NCBI RefSeq assembly: GCF_000335475.2
Contig: NZ_ANAH02000064.1
Span: 310,001 to 374,000 of the forward strand
Length of the DNA: 64,000 nucleotides
Source of the DNA: Cystobacter fuscus DSM 2262
Lineage (GTDB): Bacteria > Myxococcota > Myxococcia > Myxococcales > Myxococcaceae
Direction: 5' to 3'
A model generated the notes under the pieces. It was given only the letters and a program-made list of their open reading frames with translations, ran no database searches and was not told where the DNA came from. The position numbers and the translations under genes are program-made. This document shows positions 50,641 to 59,500 of the stretch, piece by piece (position 1 is the stretch's first letter; every line of letters begins with the position of its first letter).

Positions 50641-51363
50641 CTACCGCGGCTGGACACGCCGGAGGCGGATGACGAGCCCGAGCACCGACAGGGCCATCAT
50701 CGCGAGTCCCCCGGGGCCGCCCGTGGTGCAGCCCCAGCCCAGGGGCGCCTCCAGCGTGCCGCCATCATCGGGGGTGCCCGCGTCGGGAGGGGTGCCCGCG
50801 TCGGGAGGGGTGCCCGCGTCGGGAGGGGTGCCCGCGTCCGGCGGAGTATCCGGAGTACCGCCATCGGTCCCCGCGTCGGGGGTGGGGGTGGAACCTCCCG
50901 GGGTGCACTCCCCGCCGGGAAGCGGCGCGGGTGCTTCGCCCGTGTTTCCGTCCTTGGGCAGGATGAGGACACCGTCCGAGGACACATAGGTAGCCAGTCC
51001 CGCGCCGTTGGTCGCGCGAATGGTGACGTAGTAGCGCTGTCCGGGGAGGAGGTTGAGATCGTACAGGGTGTACGACAGGACCAGCCCGACGGGTTCGAAC
51101 CCGCGCACCTCGGTGCCACACGGCCGGGTACCGACGGCGAGCGAATAGCCAATGATGCTCGACTCGGGATCGGAGAAGCCAGGCGGCTGGCCCCAATCGC
51201 TCTGGAGGATGCCGGCGTAGTCCTGCTCGTCCTTGTCGATGCCGATTCCATCCAGGACGGTCCCCGGACGAGGTGGCGAGGTGTCCGTTTGTTGGCTCCA
51301 GGCAGCGAGCGGGAGAAGGACGAGACTGGCGGCCAGGCCGCCGCCGAGGGCACGAGGGAACAC
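50641..51363 (-). CDS. FN3-domain surface protein with a variant MYXO-CTERM tail
   Basis: 240 residues from GTG 51363, with a GGAGGAA ribosome-binding site and a signal peptide ending 'LAAWSQQ'. One fibronectin type III-like domain spans ~35-130 ('GQRYYVTIRATNGAGLATY'). A Thr/Pro/Asp/Gly stalk follows with repeated 'TPPDAG' units. The C-terminus reads 'GWGCTTGG', a hydrophobic helix ('LAMMALSVLGLVI') and 'RLRRVQPR', the layout of a myxosortase signal but with one Cys instead of GCGC. It is likely surface-anchored; no partner is evident. Confidence 0.75.
   Translation of the reverse strand: MFPRALGGGLAASLVLLPLAAWSQQTDTSPPRPGTVLDGIGIDKDEQDYAGILQSDWGQPPGFSDPESSIIGYSLAVGTRPCGTEVRGFEPVGLVLSYTLYDLNLLPGQRYYVTIRATNGAGLATYVSSDGVLILPKDGNTGEAPAPLPGGECTPGGSTPTPDAGTDGGTPDTPPDAGTPPDAGTPPDAGTPPDAGTPDDGGTLEAPLGWGCTTGGPGGLAMMALSVLGLVIRLRRVQPR
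50775..50837 (-). repeat. 18-bp tandem repeats encoding the TPPDAG stalk
   Basis: Three perfect 18-bp copies start at 50775, 50793 and 50811, with a decaying fourth at 50829. They stay in frame and lengthen the stalk between the FN3 domain and the anchor. Confidence 0.85.
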
Positions 51364-51484
51364 GGATTCCTCCAGGAATGAGCACGACGTGCCCCGCAGC
51401 CTCCTCAAGAAGACCGCGGGGCGCTAGCCCCGGTGCCCCCGAGTCCGCTCACCAACGCGCGGGGTGAACCTCGGGCTTCGCGGC

Positions 51485-51524
51485 GGGTGCCACCGAGGGG
51501 CAGCTCGAGGGGGCGGTGGCACCC
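51485..51524 (-). terminator. Long hairpin after the response regulator gene
   Basis: GGGTGCCACCG (51485-51495) pairs perfectly with CGGTGGCACCC (51514-51524) over 11 bp with an 18-nt loop, 13 bp beyond the stop codon at 51538. It also lies upstream of the MYXO-CTERM-like gene's start. Confidence 0.55.
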
Positions 51525-51537
51525 TGGCCCGGCCCTG

Positions 51538-52104
51538 TCAGTTCTTCGCGGAACTCTGAGCGCTGCCCGAGGGGGGTATCGGTGGCGGGGTTGGATCAGG
51601 CGCTTCGGGAGTCGTTGGAGGAAGTGCTGGGGGTGGGCTCTGGCTGGAAGGGGATCTGAAAGCCCCAGGCGGGGCGGCCTGGGGCTCGGTCCCAACCGGC
51701 GGTGACGAGCCACCGGCCGAGCGCTTCCGGGATGGAGGTTTGCCGCGGGCTGGCCGCGCATTCGCGAGGAGCAGTTCCACCAAGGCCATGAGGCTTCGCG
51801 GCTCACAAGGCTTGGGCAGGAACACCTCGCCCTTCGGCAGCAGGAGATTCACCTCGCTGCTGTGGATGATGCGTGGAATGGCGCGCAGCCTCGCGTCCGT
51901 GCGCAGCCGACGGCACAGCTCGAGCCCGTTCATGTGAGGCATGCAGACATCCGTGATGATGAGGTCGGGCTGGTGCTCCCGCGCCAGTTTCAATCCCGTC
52001 TGACCATCCGGAGCGCTCATGACGCTCTGGCCCATCTGTTCCAGCAACTCTGTGTAGATCTCGATCAGATCCGGATCATCATCGATCAGCAGAATGCTGC
52101 TCAT
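51538..52104 (-). CDS. Single-domain response regulator with Pro-rich tail
   Basis: 188 residues from ATG 52104. The receiver domain (1-~120) has acidic 'LIDDDPD', phospho-acceptor Asp in 'LIITDVCMP', Ser in 'IIHSSEVN' and Lys in 'FLPKPCEP'. The remaining ~65 residues are Pro/Ser-rich and probably disordered. There is no DNA-binding output domain, so it likely works through protein contacts. It is divergent from the sigma-factor gene across 219 bp. Confidence 0.85.
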   Translation of the reverse strand: MSSILLIDDDPDLIEIYTELLEQMGQSVMSAPDGQTGLKLAREHQPDLIITDVCMPHMNGLELCRRLRTDARLRAIPRIIHSSEVNLLLPKGEVFLPKPCEPRSLMALVELLLANARPARGKPPSRKRSAGGSSPPVGTEPQAAPPGAFRSPSSQSPPPALPPTTPEAPDPTPPPIPPSGSAQSSAKN

Positions 52105-52323
52105 GGGTCTCTCTTTTCGGGCGGACGGCTCCATGCCGCTATCCAACTGGATCGGTCCGTGAGCGCTCCGATGTGAACGCCATCCCGCGAAAAGGGCTGG
52201 CTTCACGCTTGCTCGGTTCAGTGAACGTGAGAGCTGCTCCCCGCGCGGCACTCGTCATCCCCAGCGGGGGTGCCTAGCTTTCCCTCGAATGAGGTCCATC
52301 CGCATCTTCTTTGGGGGGGAGAC

Positions 52324-52953
52324 ATGGAGCCGAGCGCACGCCAGGCGCTGGAGCAGCGGATCCGTGAGCTCTGTATGCGAGGCGAGACGGGACTCGCCGT
52401 CCAGGCCGCGCTGGAGGGTTATGGACCCGAGTTCATGCGGCTGATGGGGTCCATTCTTCACGATCGGGAGCAGGCACGAGAGGCCTACAGCTCCCTTGCC
52501 GAGAGTCTGCTGACGGCGCTCCCAGCCTTTCGCTGGGATTGCTCCTTCCGGACGTGGGCCTACCAGGTCGCACGCCATGTCGCCTATCGCATGATCGCTT
52601 CGCCGGCCGCACGCGAGCAGCCGGCGAGCCTCGGGGTTTTGCGTGACGAGGCACAACCCGAACCGAGCCTGCCGAAGCCCTGGCTCCAAAGCTCCGTCAA
52701 GGAGCGTTTCAGGGTGTTGCGCGAGCAGCTCTCCCCCCACGAAAGGACCCTCCTGGAACTCCGGGTGGATCGGCGGATGTCGTGGCACGACGTGGCCAGG
52801 GCGATCTCCGGCCCGGACGAGTTCCCGTCTCGCGAGGCGCTCGACCGCAAAGCCGCCGTGTTGCGGCAACAGTTCCGGCGAATCAAGGAGCGGCTCAAGG
52901 AACTCGCACGACAAGCGGAAATGCTCTCGTCCGAAGAGCAGGCTCCCCTCTAA
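52324..52953 (+). CDS. ECF-type RNA polymerase sigma factor
   Basis: 209 residues from ATG 52324, preceded by a G-rich GGGGGGAG ribosome-binding site. The region 2 signature is visible as 'FRWDCSFRTWAYQVARHVAY' (FxxFLxxIAxN-like core). Region 4 is 'LREQLSPHERTLLELRVDRR' followed by 'SWHDVARAI', the -35-binding helix-turn-helix. It would direct polymerase to a specific regulon. No anti-sigma gene adjoins it; the next gene, 10 bp downstream, is a methyltransferase that may be a target. Confidence 0.75.
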   Translation: MEPSARQALEQRIRELCMRGETGLAVQAALEGYGPEFMRLMGSILHDREQAREAYSSLAESLLTALPAFRWDCSFRTWAYQVARHVAYRMIASPAAREQPASLGVLRDEAQPEPSLPKPWLQSSVKERFRVLREQLSPHERTLLELRVDRRMSWHDVARAISGPDEFPSREALDRKAAVLRQQFRRIKERLKELARQAEMLSSEEQAPL

Positions 52954-52963
52954 CGAAACATCC

Positions 52964-53842
52964 GTGCGCTACGAGGGCTCCTGGCCCCGTGCCGTCCTGG
53001 AAGGCGCGGCGCTGCTACGGCTCGTTCTGGGGCCATCGAGCGGACGGCCGGAGCGTTTCTACACGCTCCTGTCCACCCACAACCTGCTGTCCGAGCACAG
53101 CCTGTTCATGAACCTGGGGTACTGGGCTGACTCCGGGGTGCGGACACTTGACGAGGCCAGCCGCGCGCTCACGGCTCTGCTCGGACAGACGGCCCGGCTG
53201 GGTCCTGGGGACGAAGTGTTGGACGTGGGGTTCGGTTTCGGAGACCAGATCCTCTACTGGGCCGGGAGCTTCCATCCCCGGCGGCTCACCGGGCTCGACC
53301 TCATGCCGCTGCATGTCGAGGTCGCGCGCGAGCGGATGGTACGTGCCGGGCTGGCGAGCCGGGTGCTGCTCCAGGAGGGCTCGGCCACGCGGATGCCCTT
53401 TCCCGCCAGATGCTTCGACAAGGTGGTGGCGCTCGAGTCCTCTTTCCACTTCGATACGCGCGAGGACTTCTTCACCGAGGCCTGGCGGGTCCTGCGGCCC
53501 GGGGGGAGGCTGGCCCTGACGGACATTCTTCCACTGCCCGGGCACCGCTTCAGCCGCCTGTTCCAGGCCGTGTGGCAGATTCCCGGGGAGAACCTCTACT
53601 GCCGGGAGATCTACCGCGCGCGGTTGGTGGCCGCGGGATTCGAGGCAGTGGAGGTCCACTCCATCCGTGAGCACGTCTACGAGCCCCTGTTGCGGTTTCT
53701 CGGCCGACGTCTGGATGCTCCGGAGCTCGTGCACCGGATGAACCCCCTTCTCCGGTTGGTGAGCCGACCCTGGTGGTATGCACGGCTGGTGCGGAGCACG
53801 TTCGACTATGTCCTCGCCACCGGCGTGAAGCCCTTGAGGTGA
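52964..53842 (+). CDS. Class I SAM-dependent methyltransferase
   Basis: 292 residues from GTG 52964, 10 bp after the sigma-factor stop; the ribosome-binding site is weak, suggesting translational coupling. The SAM-binding motif I is 'VLDVGFGFGDQ', motif II 'LTGLDLMPLHVEVA', then 'MPFPARCFDKVVALESSFHF' and 'EAWRVLRPGGRLALTDILP'. The Leu/Tyr-rich N-terminus 'LFMNLGYWADSG' matches small-molecule/lipid C- or O-methyltransferases such as those acting on polyketides, sterols or fatty acids. The substrate is unknown. Confidence 0.85.
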   Translation: MRYEGSWPRAVLEGAALLRLVLGPSSGRPERFYTLLSTHNLLSEHSLFMNLGYWADSGVRTLDEASRALTALLGQTARLGPGDEVLDVGFGFGDQILYWAGSFHPRRLTGLDLMPLHVEVARERMVRAGLASRVLLQEGSATRMPFPARCFDKVVALESSFHFDTREDFFTEAWRVLRPGGRLALTDILPLPGHRFSRLFQAVWQIPGENLYCREIYRARLVAAGFEAVEVHSIREHVYEPLLRFLGRRLDAPELVHRMNPLLRLVSRPWWYARLVRSTFDYVLATGVKPLR

Positions 53843-53856
53843 GAGGCGCGGGCCTC
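53843..53856. terminator. Short hairpin between convergent genes
   Basis: GAGGC-GCGG-GCCTC follows the methyltransferase stop directly and precedes the stop of the AhpD-like gene. The stem is only 5 bp, so support is weak. Confidence 0.25.
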
Positions 53857-53859
53857 GGG

Positions 53860-54411
53860 TTACTTGTTGAGGGGGGGGCCGAGCCCTCCCTCGATCTCGC
53901 GCACGACTTCTCCTGGGATGGGGTTGTTCGACCACGCCAGCCTCTTCAAGAGATTGAGCGTGCGCTCCAGCGTGGTCAGCGCGGCGTTGAGGAGCTGGAT
54001 GCCTCCGTACATGCCCACCAGCATGACGTGCCGCGAGAGATCCTCGGGACTCAGGCCCATCATCAACCCCCAATAAAAATGAATGCCCAGGAAGATCCCC
54101 TGCCCGTGGGAGAAGACCAGGAAGAGGGTGATGAGCTGGCTTTCGCGCTGGATCGCGGCCTGCTTGTACTCCTCGGGGGTTGGGTGCGCCGCCGGCGTGA
54201 AGAACTGGTCGAGGAGCCCGTTGACGAACCACTTCGAGTCCGGGAGCTTCTCGCCGAGGACCCTTGCCAGGTCGCACAGCTCTTCTTCCTTGAAGTGATT
54301 GCGAAGGTTCTTGAGTTCATCACCTCCGAGGATTCCCTGGATGGGGGCCGTACCGGCGGTGCCGCTTTCTTCTTTGGGAGTCAACTGCTGGATGATCGAG
54401 TCTTCAAGCAT
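53860..54411 (-). CDS. Helical protein, possibly AhpD/CMD-like
   Basis: 183 residues, all-helical, soluble. The segment ~125-165 ('LSPEDLSRHVMLVGMYGGIQ' then 'LLNAALTTLERTL') resembles the carboxymuconolactone decarboxylase/AhpD helical pattern, but no CxxC motif is present. The N-terminal ~110 residues ('GGDELKNLRNHFKEEELCDLA') match no family recognised here. It lies 66 bp after the patatin gene on the same strand and may be co-transcribed. Confidence 0.45.
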   Translation of the reverse strand: MLEDSIIQQLTPKEESGTAGTAPIQGILGGDELKNLRNHFKEEELCDLARVLGEKLPDSKWFVNGLLDQFFTPAAHPTPEEYKQAAIQRESQLITLFLVFSHGQGIFLGIHFYWGLMMGLSPEDLSRHVMLVGMYGGIQLLNAALTTLERTLNLLKRLAWSNNPIPGEVVREIEGGLGPPLNK

Positions 54412-54477
54412 CGTGTCCTCCTCTCGAGGGCTTGTTCGATCAACACCCGGGTCCGCACCGTTTAATCAACCGTCTCA

Positions 54478-56355
54478 TCAATGGATGGCGTATTGCAGTT
54501 CTGGCCCACGGACCTGCCTGTGCCGGGTACGGAGCTTCTCCCAGTCCGCCACGAATCGTTCGAGGCTTTCATTCAAGGCGAGGTCTTGCCTCGCGTGCTC
54601 GATGATCTCTTTCGCCCGGCGGAAGTCGATGGAGCGCAGCAGGGAGTTCTCCATCGGTGACTTCTGGAAGGCCCGGGTACTCATCCTGGCGCCGAGACTG
54701 CCGCTCGCATGGAGAAGCGTGCTGCCGCTGGAGACCAGATCCATCAAACGCTCCACCGGGTTGAGTTCCTTCAAGAGACGCCCGATGGGGCCCGGAATGA
54801 GCTGGCGATAGGGCCGGAGTTGAGCCGGGTAGCAATTGCAGGAGAAGGTCAGATCCGCTCCCAGGTGTGGGAGCCATAGGGCGGGGAGATTGTCCGCCGC
54901 GGCGCCGTCCACGAAGTGGCGTGGGTTGAGGAGCGTGGGTCCCCACAGGCCTGGCGCCGAGCTGCTGGCACGGACCGCCAGGCTCAGGGGCCCACGGGTG
55001 AAGGTGGTCGTTTCACCCGTGCTGAGGTTGATGGCCACCGGGTGCATGCGCAGGGACAACTGATCGAGCTGGGCATTGTTCAGATCCTTCCTGAGCAGCG
55101 TCTCCAGCGGGCTGGTGGACAGCATGTTCAGCCAGGTGAGCTGGTTGAGCTCTCCTCTCGAGCACCGGTTGCGAAAATGCTCCAGCCCGTCCATTCCGTG
55201 GACGCTGTAGTACGCCCCCATCACCGAACCGATGCTGCTGCCGGTGATGATATCGATGGGAATCTTCTCGCGCGTCAGCTTTTCCAGGACGACGTAGTGG
55301 TAGAAGCCCCAGGCCCCTCCTCCACTCAGACCCAGGCCCACCTGGCGGTGGGTGATCACCCGGGCCCATCGGGAGAGGTGCTCCCTCGTCCGTTCATCCA
55401 GCGTCTCGAACTCGGTGCGTGCTCCCGAGAGGATGTCGTCTGGAAGGTGGAGCCAGCAACTGCGCTGACCCAGGAGGAGTTCCCCTGGGTTGGCCGAGCC
55501 CTCCAGACCACCGTGCACCGGACTGGGCGACACGGGCAGCAGATGGGTGCGGAGGATGTCTTCTCCGGGCCGTGGTGAACTCCGCGTCGGCGGGTCTCGG
55601 GTGAGTTCGATGGTGGTGTGCTGGAACTCGTGATGATGTTGCTTGAGGACCCTGGCGGCTTCCTCGTCGGCGGCGAAGACGTAGTCGAACTCCTCGAGCC
55701 AGGAGGTGCTTTTGACCTCTTCGATCGAGGCGTGGAACAAGTAGGGGGGCGTCGGCCTGCCTGGAGGACGCTTCGGGCGCGTTCCCTTGCCTACGATGAC
55801 CACTTTTTCCTTGAAGTCGTTGACGAGGGTTTTCGCGAGCAGCTCCAGCAGGGTGCCCAGGTTCAGCCGCTTCCGGCTCCGCAATTGGATTACCTCGCAC
55901 ACGAGAGGGCGCTCGGTCGAGGGCAGATGGAGGTAGTTGATGGTGGAGGCGCGCTGGGACCTGGTTCGCGGAAGCCGTCCGCGGGCGTCGTGATTCTCGA
56001 CGAAGAGTACCCAGGCGCCCTCCGCTCCTCCCTCGAGACCCTCCTCCACGCCACAGATGGAGCTTCTTCCCAGCGTGGCGAGCAGCTTGTCGTCCCGGGT
56101 CCAGAGTTCCAGCTGGCCGTCCAGCACCACCCAGAAGCCAGGGCCCTGCTCACTGAGCCGCTCTCCCGGCGCATACCACCGCGCCCGGCCCGATCTGTAC
56201 ATCCGCAAGAGCTGCGATGGCCCGAGTCCGCCCAGCTCCGAGCGGCTGAGCGCGGCCAGGGCCCGCCCCTCCTCCAACAAGGGATTCTTCACATTCTCAG
56301 GCTCGTGAGTCCTCTTGGAATGAGCCTGTTGCACGCCCATGTCGTTCATCGTCAT
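54478..56355 (-). CDS. Patatin-like phospholipase with cyclic-nucleotide-binding-like N-terminus
   Basis: 625 residues from ATG 56355; the ATG at 56349 has better spacing to the GGGAG site. Residues ~50-110 resemble a cNMP-binding beta-roll ('YAPGERLSEQGPGFWVVLDG'). Residues ~115-320 form an alpha/beta region as in bacterial neuropathy-target-esterase homologues. The patatin domain (~335-560) has the oxyanion loop 'GLSGGGAWG', nucleophile Ser374 in 'GSSIGS' and Asp483 in 'VDGAAADN'. It hydrolyses acyl chains from phospholipids or lysophospholipids and may be gated by the N-terminal domain. It is divergent from the kinase gene at 56529. Confidence 0.8.
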   Translation of the reverse strand: MTMNDMGVQQAHSKRTHEPENVKNPLLEEGRALAALSRSELGGLGPSQLLRMYRSGRARWYAPGERLSEQGPGFWVVLDGQLELWTRDDKLLATLGRSSICGVEEGLEGGAEGAWVLFVENHDARGRLPRTRSQRASTINYLHLPSTERPLVCEVIQLRSRKRLNLGTLLELLAKTLVNDFKEKVVIVGKGTRPKRPPGRPTPPYLFHASIEEVKSTSWLEEFDYVFAADEEAARVLKQHHHEFQHTTIELTRDPPTRSSPRPGEDILRTHLLPVSPSPVHGGLEGSANPGELLLGQRSCWLHLPDDILSGARTEFETLDERTREHLSRWARVITHRQVGLGLSGGGAWGFYHYVVLEKLTREKIPIDIITGSSIGSVMGAYYSVHGMDGLEHFRNRCSRGELNQLTWLNMLSTSPLETLLRKDLNNAQLDQLSLRMHPVAINLSTGETTTFTRGPLSLAVRASSSAPGLWGPTLLNPRHFVDGAAADNLPALWLPHLGADLTFSCNCYPAQLRPYRQLIPGPIGRLLKELNPVERLMDLVSSGSTLLHASGSLGARMSTRAFQKSPMENSLLRSIDFRRAKEIIEHARQDLALNESLERFVADWEKLRTRHRQVRGPELQYAIH

Positions 56356-56528
56356 ATCTCCCTCTCATGGCTCTGGGTCGAGAGAGATGAGCGCGGGAGT
56401 TTGTGAAGAGGGTGTTCCCTCGTGCGTCCCAGAGACCGCCGGAGCGCGGGTCGGCTCCCTGCTCTCACCTACGCGGGCTCGGTCGTTGATAGATGAAATG
56501 AGTCACGGCTGAATTTGAGATCATAGGG

Positions 56529-59500
56529 ATGACTGAACAGACCTCGACATTCGAGCAGTCTCCGCCGTTCGCTGGGAATGCGCGCTTGGATCTTCCAAAC
56601 CTTCCCGAGGTGGGCAGGCGCTATCTGCCCCTGCTGCTCCTGGGTCGCGGTGGGTTCGGAACGGTCTACCTCGCGAGGGATCGGCTCGATGGTCTGGTGG
56701 CCATCAAGCAGCTTCACTCGGGCCGCTACAGTTCCGGCGTGAATGAACTCCTCGAGCGCAGCGGGCTCCTTCTCAAGGGGAGGGGCTACAAATCGGCCCT
56801 GGAGTTGGCACACGAGTTCGAGATCCTCGCCTCGCTGCGTCACCCGAACATCATCAGCGTGCTCGACCATGGAGTCGATGGGCAGCAGCGGCCCTACCTG
56901 GTGCTCGAGTTCCTCGATGGTGCACAGACGCTGACCGAGGCAGGGTGGGAGCGACCCCGGTCCGAGCACGTGTCGCTGCTGTTCCAAGTACTCCAGGCGC
57001 TCGTTTATCTGCATCGGCGCGGAATCATTCACCGTGACCTCAAGCCGGCCAATGTCCTGGTGGTGGATGGGCACGTCAAGCTGCTCGACTTCGGATTGGC
57101 GATCAGCCTGGAACAACAGCTCCGCGCCATCTGCTCGGGCACGCGGGGCTATCTCTCTCCAGAGGTGCTTCAAGGCGAGCCTCCCTCCGTCAGATCCGAT
57201 CTCTATTCGGTGGGTGTGATGGCCTATGAACTCCTCGTGGGAAGGCCTCCGTATGCGCTGCGCTCTCCCCGCCTCTCCCACCAGCCGGACAGCCAGGTGG
57301 ACAGTCTGGAGTCGGATCTCGCCTGGTTCGTCAGCAGGAGGTCCACCCCTGGCATCGAGGAGTCCGAGGCCTTGGTGTCTCGTGAGCCCGTGGAGATCCC
57401 TGAAACGGTCGAGCCTGGGCTCGCCCGATTTCTTCGAGGGCTGCTTGCCCCGGAGCCCAAGGATCGGTTCCCGAATGCCGAGGCGGCGATCGCCTCGCTT
57501 TGCGAGGCAACGGGCCATCCCCCGCCGGCCGAGACCGTGGCGACCCGCGAGAGCTTCTTGCAGGGGGCCCGTTTCGTCGGGCGGGAGCATGAAATGGAGC
57601 GGTTGATCCTCGCGCTCGACCAGGTGGAGGCGAAGAAGCAGGGAAGTGCCTGGTTGATCGCGGGTGAGAGTGGCGTGGGCAAGTCGCGCCTGTTGGCCGA
57701 GTTCCGCATCCTGGCGATGGTCCGGAGCACGGTGGTGTTACGGGGGCAAGCCATTACCAGTGGTGGCGGCGCCTACCATCCCTGGCGAGAGGTGCTCCGT
57801 CGGCTGATCCTCCTCACCGGGTTGGAAGCCCGGGAGGCCGCCATCTTCAGGCCACTCGTGCCCGACATCGGAGAGCTGCTCCAGCGAGACATTCCCGAGC
57901 TTGAATCGCTGGGCCCGGACGCCGCCCACGTGCGCCTGATGTCCACCGTGGTGGAGGTCTTCCTCCGGGTGCCACGGCCCACGGTGATCATCCTGGAGGA
58001 TCTGCAGTGGGCGGATAGTGCCACCCTGTCCCTACTGGAGCGGCTCGCCGGAAGCGTCTCGAAGGCACAGTTGCTGCTGTTGGGCAGTTACCGGGACGAT
58101 GAGTGCCCCAGGTTGCCCCAGCGGGTGCCCTTGCTCCAGGTGATGAAACTGCCACGGCTCGAACCCGCGGAGATCGCCGCGCTGAGCGAATCAATGATGG
58201 GGGCGGGCGGCCGGGAGCCGCGCGTGCTCTCACTGCTCGAGCATGAGACGGAGGGCAATCCCTTCTTCCTCGTCGAGGTGATCCGCGCCCTGGCGGAGCA
58301 GAGCGGGCGGTTGGATCGAATTGGCCGGGAGCCCCTGCCCGACAAGGCTTTTGTCGGTGGGATGAGGTCCATCGTCCAGCGCAGGCTCGAGAAGGTCTCG
58401 CCGGAGGCAAGCCGGTTGCTGCGGCTCGCGGCGATTCTCGGGCGGGAAATCCATGAAGAGCTGTTGCGCGTGGCCGAGCCCTCGCTGGATGTGCGGAGTT
58501 GGCTGGGAGAGTGCTCGGACGCCGTGGTGCTCGAGGTGGCCGGCAATCGCTGGCGCTTCGCCCATGACAAGCTGCGCGAGGGCTTGCTGGACAGTCTGGC
58601 CCCGGAGGTGACCCGCGCGCTGCACCAGAAGGCGGCGGAGGCCATCGAGTCGGTGTATCCGGACGTGGGGGCGTGGATGGCGGCGCTCGCCTACCACTGG
58701 GGACAGGTGGGGGATGAGGCCCGGGAGGAGCATTACTCCGAGAAGGCGGGCGACCAGGCCATGGCCGTCTATGCCTGCAGCGTGGCCATTCCGTACTTCA
58801 AGCGGTCCCTGGCCATCGCCGAGTCCAGGTCGGAAGGCGCCCGGCGGCTGGGACTGCTCGAGGCGCGGCTGGCCGAGACCTACTACCTCGCGGGGAACAT
58901 GCCGGAATGCCGCGCCCATGCCGAACGGGCCCTGGCATGTCTCGGCTGGGCAGTCCCTCGCGGCCGGTGGGGCTGGCGTCTAGGGGTCGCGCGCCAGATG
59001 CTCGAGCGGTTCCTGCAATCCGTCGTGCCCCGGGCCTTCGTGGAGACGTCGCCAGAGGCGCGGGAGTGCCGTCTGGAGGCCGGGCGGCTGTTGGTCCGGT
59101 TGAGTGAGGTTCTCTTCTACCTCCAGGACGCCACCCGGCTCTTCTGGTCGAGCCTGCGGTTGATCAACGTGTTGGAGCCTGGCGGACCCTCGCAGTGCCT
59201 GGCGCGTGGCTACATCGTCATGGCGACGAGGTTGAGCAGCCTCCCCGAGCTGCGTCCAGTGGTCGAGTCCTGGTGCGCGCGCGCCGTGGACATGGCGGAG
59301 CGCGTGGGGACTCCCGCGGACCTCACGTATACGTTGGTGCGTTGTGCCGTCTGCGGTATCGGCTATGCCCGGTGGAAGGACGTGGAGGGCTGGTCGGAGC
59401 GTGCCCGGAGGATCGCCGATGCCGGCCGGGACTTCCGGCAATCGGAGGAGAGCCGTGTCGTGATGACGCTCTCGTTGCAATACCAGGGGCGCTACTGGCG

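Noticed and set aside
50775-50837. 18-bp direct repeats considered as regulatory iterons
   Set aside because: They lie inside a coding region and encode the TPPDAG stalk in frame.
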